DNA of 64,000 nucleotides from contig NW_006920420.1 in NCBI RefSeq assembly GCF_000344685.1, positions 791,606 through 855,605 on the forward strand, read 5' to 3'. Shown here in pieces: positions 60,764-64,000 of this stretch. Positions within the stretch are counted from its first letter, which is position 1, and every line of letters starts with the position of its first letter. The position numbers and the translations under genes were made by a program. Under the pieces are notes generated by a model, which was given only the letters and a program-made list of their open reading frames with translations, was not told the DNA's origin and made no database searches. The DNA is from Gloeophyllum trabeum ATCC 11539 (Eukaryota; Basidiomycota; Agaricomycetes; Gloeophyllales; Gloeophyllaceae).

Positions 60764-62506
60764 CTAAGCCCCCTCCTCCATCCCAGGTCCATGACACCAG
60801 ACATTCCCCCATCTATCCTGGCTGACACCAGTAGCTCCGCCACCCTGCTGTCCCGCCACGCCACTGTCGATAAAACCGACCCCATAACTCACGTTCGCAT
60901 TGAACTGCGGAAGCGGACACTTGAAGCCGAGGAAGTACGGGCACGCGCGGTCCACGGCGGTGCACGTCTCCAGGCATGGTAAGAGCATGTCGTAGCCCGT
61001 CGTCGCATTCGGCATGGCAGGGTTGCTACGTGGCGGCAAGTTCGACGCCACGGGCACCAACGCCGACAATGGCTTCTGCGCACCCGTTTCCTGCGATGCG
61101 ACCGAGGTGGTGGATGACGACGACGGCGGCGATTCTTCGGAGCAGCGCGGGAAGGAGATGGCGCAGAGCCAGTTGCGGTATTCGCGTTGGCAGTCTGCGC
61201 ACGTCTGGATGGGCGAGTAGATGTCCCGTCCGCAGGCGATCGTGGTGAGCATCGTGGAGAAGTTGCCCAGCCCAGAGATGAGCGGGCTGCTGACCGAGTC
61301 TGGGACGGTGCGAGCGTCGTGGGCGTCGAAGCCGACCGGCGGCGGTAGGAGGGGCGCGGCGTAGGAGACGGCGGGGCAGTAGGGGAGGGAATGGACTATC
61401 GGGCAGGAGAACAGTGCTGGAAGAGTAATTGGTCAGCATGGATGGTCATCAGCAGATTCCCGAAGATGCTGCGAACCTGATTTCGTGGTAAAGTAAATGG
61501 GACCCGAGACTTTCGTCTGGTTGGTGACGACGTATGCAGTGTAGTTTGTGAGGGGCGTGAGCCCGCCCATCAGCCACTGCGACCGCCAGCCCTTCTCGTC
61601 GCGCAGCCAAAGGCTCTGGAAGATCTGTGAGCCAGCCTGGGACGGAGAGGATGTGAGTGAGCAGCCGGTTTGCAATTGACTGGCTAGCGAGGAGGATGTT
61701 GGGGCGAGGACGAGAGTGAAATTGGTCGCGGCGGCTGTGGAGGGTTGCTCGGGATAAGTGAGGTTGGCTGGCGGGAGGGTGTAGTTCGGATAACTGGGCG
61801 ATACAATTGGGGGAGGAGAGAAAGGCGGGGAGAAGATGAGGGCTTGGTTCGATGTTGTCTCTCCTAGTAGAGGAATGGTAGGCAGGATCTCATGCATGGG
61901 ACCTACGGCATGGAGAATATTCAGAATGACATCTTTGTATCTCATGCACTTTAATACGGAATGCGGCAGATTGACCACGAAAGAGAAGAGCTACTTGGAA
62001 ATGTGTGTGAATCCGAACGAAGTGCACTTAGCACTGCGCATGGTAGACACGCATGGCCAGGTAACTATCCAAGTAGACGTAGAAATTCTTTCGCAGTTTA
62101 CACATACGTAGGCCAGGGAATACTAACCTGCTTCCCCGTCGGATACACCCACTTCAAACGGTGCTTGCCCCGCGTTCAGGACTGCCAGTACACCTCCCTC
62201 CGGCGTACTCCCACTCCAGTTGCCGTAGCCATCGCTGAGCTCTATTTCATAGACATCAGTCCCCCCGCTGGGTCCCGGTAAGGTTATGTCGGTATTGTTC
62301 GTGACGAGGAACCGCGGTGAATTTGATGAACTCGAACATAGCGCAATGGATACAGAGAGGTTGGATGACGCAGGTAGCCTGAATCCTTGGTTATTGGTAA
62401 CATTGGCATCGGTGATCGTGGTCAGCGAGCCTATCGCAAGGCCCGGAGTCGTCTGCGCGTAGGAGAGATATGCTTGCAGCAGACAAAATAAAGTCAAAGG
62501 GAGCAT
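60764..62506 (-). CDS. MID1: Mid1-type stretch-activated calcium-channel regulatory subunit
   Basis: Mid1 is the extracellular partner of the Cch1 calcium channel. MLPLTLFCLLQAYLSYAQ is a signal peptide. A long Ser/Thr/Asn-rich beta region follows with many N-glycosylation sequons (NVTNNQ, NLSVSI, NYTLPP, NLTYPE, NATTG). The C-terminal Cys-rich region is diagnostic. It includes ACGRDIYSPIQTCADCQREY, RNWLCAISFPRC, DMLLPCLETCTAVDRACPYF and GFKCPLPQFNANVSYG, ending at GPGMEEGA (60764). Two introns are visible, near 61420-61475 and 61900-62130. The length is about 490 residues, shorter than yeast Mid1 but normal for basidiomycetes. It is divergent from the valyl-tRNA synthetase gene, with only about 140 bp between starts. 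Confidence 0.88.
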
Positions 62507-62580
62507 TTAGCGAGAGATGCGCGCCTCAGGGACCGTCTGTGGTCACCATACAGGATTTCCCACGCGGCGACGTTAGTAAA

Positions 62581-62608
62581 AAGAGCTCCGCTTCGCTGCG
62601 GAGCTTTT
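62581..62608. repeat. Hairpin in the leader of the valyl-tRNA synthetase gene
   Basis: AGCTCCGC (62584-62591) and GCGGAGCT (62598-62605) pair perfectly around a 6-nt loop TTCGCT. A few further pairs are possible outside with one mismatch. It lies about 40 nt before the first ATG of VAS1 and 75 nt from the MID1 start, so it could be in the 5' leader or part of the shared promoter. Confidence 0.6.
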
Positions 62609-62648
62609 CCTTCTCGATCCAAAACTGGATCTGTGACTCGGAAAGTGA

Positions 62649-64000
62649 ATGCTAAGTAGCTATAGGCTGCGTCTGTATCGATATCTCCCTCTTTCCCCTC
62701 GTTTGCCCAGACGGCCTACAGCATTCACTGTCCGAGCGATGTCGCAGACCCCGAACGATCCCGTGCTGCAGTCAGGGGCGTCGACGCCCGCGCCGCAGGG
62801 AAATGAGCCCAAGACTAAGAGTGCAGGTTAGAATCAGGATACTATGTCGCGTGTGTACCGATCCCGATAATATATTTCTTCAGCCAAGAAAGAGGCGAAG
62901 AGGCTAGAGAAAGAGGCGAAACTAGCTGCTAAGACCGCCAAGGTTGCAGCTGCAACCCCGGCCGGCGAAAAGAAAGCAAAGGCTGAGAAGGAGAAGAAGG
63001 AGGAAGAGCCTGCTTTCGTGAACACGACGCCAAAGGGAGAGAAGAAGGGTAGGTGGTCTGCCTGCTCGGTGATAACACCCATAAGTGACGTCTGTGTAGA
63101 TCTTTCCCAGCCCATGGGCAGCGGCTACAATCCTATCGCCGTCGAAGCAGCCTGGTATGACTGGTGGGATGCCCAAGGCTTTTTCTCCCCGCAGCTCACC
63201 CCCGATGGCAAAGTCAAGCCCGAAGGCCGCTTCGTCATGTCCTTCCCGCCCCCAAATGTCACCGGCAGCCTGCACATCGGGCACGGCCTGACCATCGCCA
63301 TCCAGGACACCCTGGTCCGGTGGAACCGCATGTTGGGCAAGACGACCCTGTGGGTGCCCGGCTTCGACCACGCGGGCATCTCGACTCAGTCCGTGGTGGA
63401 GAAGCGCCTGTTCAAGTCCTCGGGCCAGACGCGCCACGACCTCGGGCGCGAGAAGTTCATCGAGACGGTGTACGACTGGAAGAATGAGTAAGTGGCCATA
63501 TTGTGCGTGGATATGACATGCGCGAATAAGACAACAGCTACCAGGCACGGATCACCAACCAGATGCGCCGGCTGGGAGGGAGCTTCGACTGGTCGAGGGC
63601 TGCCTTCACTATGGATGAGGTCAGTCCAGTGTCCTCTATTACATAGGATCCGCTCATTCCTCCCCTGAGTATAGCCTCGCTATAAGGCCGTGATCGAGAA
63701 CTTCTGCCGGCTGCACGAAGATGGCATTCTCTATCGCGCTAACCGACTCGTCAACTGGTGTGTGCGGTTACATACGACCTTGTCCAACCTCGAGGTAACA
63801 TATCTCTTCTTTGCTATATGTTCATCTTCAAGATCGTGACCGTAATCCCTGTCCAGGTCGAGCAAAAGCAGCTCACCGGCCGGACATTGCTTAATGTGCC
63901 CGGCTATGATCCCAAGGAGAAGTTCGAATTCGGAGCGATTACGAGTTTTGCGTATCCAATCGAAAACTCCGGTAAGACACATCCGATCCTTTTATTCATA
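62649..64000 (+). CDS. VAS1: Valyl-tRNA synthetase (5' part, cut by window end)
   Basis: This class I aminoacyl-tRNA synthetase charges tRNA-Val. The first ATG (62649) gives [20 protein letters not shown] with [10 protein letters not shown], an Arg-rich mitochondrial import sequence. A second in-frame ATG at 62739 ([11 protein letters not shown]) gives the cytosolic form. This is the two-start arrangement known for yeast VAS1. A Lys/Ala-rich linker ([19 protein letters not shown]) follows, then [39 protein letters not shown] (HIGH motif), [14 protein letters not shown] and [16 protein letters not shown]. The editing-domain entry reads [19 protein letters not shown]. The frame is open to the window edge. 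Four or five introns are visible. The KMSKS region lies outside the window. Confidence 0.92.

Overview
This window is nuclear DNA from a filamentous basidiomycete, most likely an agaricomycete of the polypore type. The genes are dense, lie on both strands and are split by many short introns of about 50-60 nt with GT...AG ends. The families fit: a microsomal P450 with the FxxGPRxC signature, multi-pass membrane proteins of a kind seen in agaricomycetes, a ferritin-fold secreted protein and a secreted DUF1524 nuclease. The species cannot be named from the sequence. Most coordinates below are outer limits of spliced genes, and exon joins were inferred by reading protein motifs across introns.

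Layout, left half. 1.2-2.5 kb: Gfo/Idh/MocA (Gal80-like) oxidoreductase (-). 3.4-5.1 kb: multi-pass membrane protein (-). 6.8-9.3 kb: FHA, coiled-coil, tail-anchored protein (+). 9.6-14.7 kb: Sac3 mRNA-export scaffold (-). 15.3-16.7 kb: broken MFS transporter (+). 17.1-18.3 kb: 3-hydroxyisobutyrate-dehydrogenase-like gene (+), followed at 19.0-19.7 kb by a decayed tandem copy. 20.1-20.7 kb: small membrane protein (+). 20.9-23.1 kb: Nug1-type ribosome-assembly GTPase (-). 23.4-24.7 kb: Met22/Hal2 phosphatase (-). 25.2-28.3 kb: mitochondrial EF-G (+).

Layout, right half. 30.5-32.3 kb: second member of the multi-pass membrane family (+). 32.6-34.0 kb: Sec13 (-). 35.5-37.8 kb: cytochrome P450 (-). 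37.9-41.4 kb: a stretch with no recognisable gene. 41.5-43.2 kb: GH5 glycosidase (-). 43.6-44.8 kb: exosome Rrp42 (-). 45.1-47.1 kb: prolidase (-). 47.4-49.0 kb: UCH37-type deubiquitinase (+). 49.2-50.2 kb: secreted DUF1524 nuclease (-). 51.2-52.4 kb: secreted ferritin-fold protein (+). 53.5-54.0 kb: small secreted protein (+). 54.9-58.7 kb: PLP-dependent decarboxylase with a long C-terminal extension ending in a CaaX-like box (+). 59.1-60.1 kb: damaged FAD monooxygenase (-). 60.8-62.5 kb: Mid1 calcium-channel subunit (-). 62.6 kb to the end: valyl-tRNA synthetase (+), cut by the window edge.

Most genes are unlinked housekeeping functions: mRNA export, ribosome assembly, RNA decay, mitochondrial translation, COPII/nuclear pore and tRNA charging. 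The accessory material sits at 15-20 kb (pseudogenes) and 28-41 kb and 50-60 kb (P450, secreted proteins, decarboxylase and damaged monooxygenase). The most unusual item is the decarboxylase: it carries an extra domain of about 340 residues with a lysine/arginine-containing tail and a terminal CIFC, which would be a prenylation signal on an enzyme family normally found soluble.
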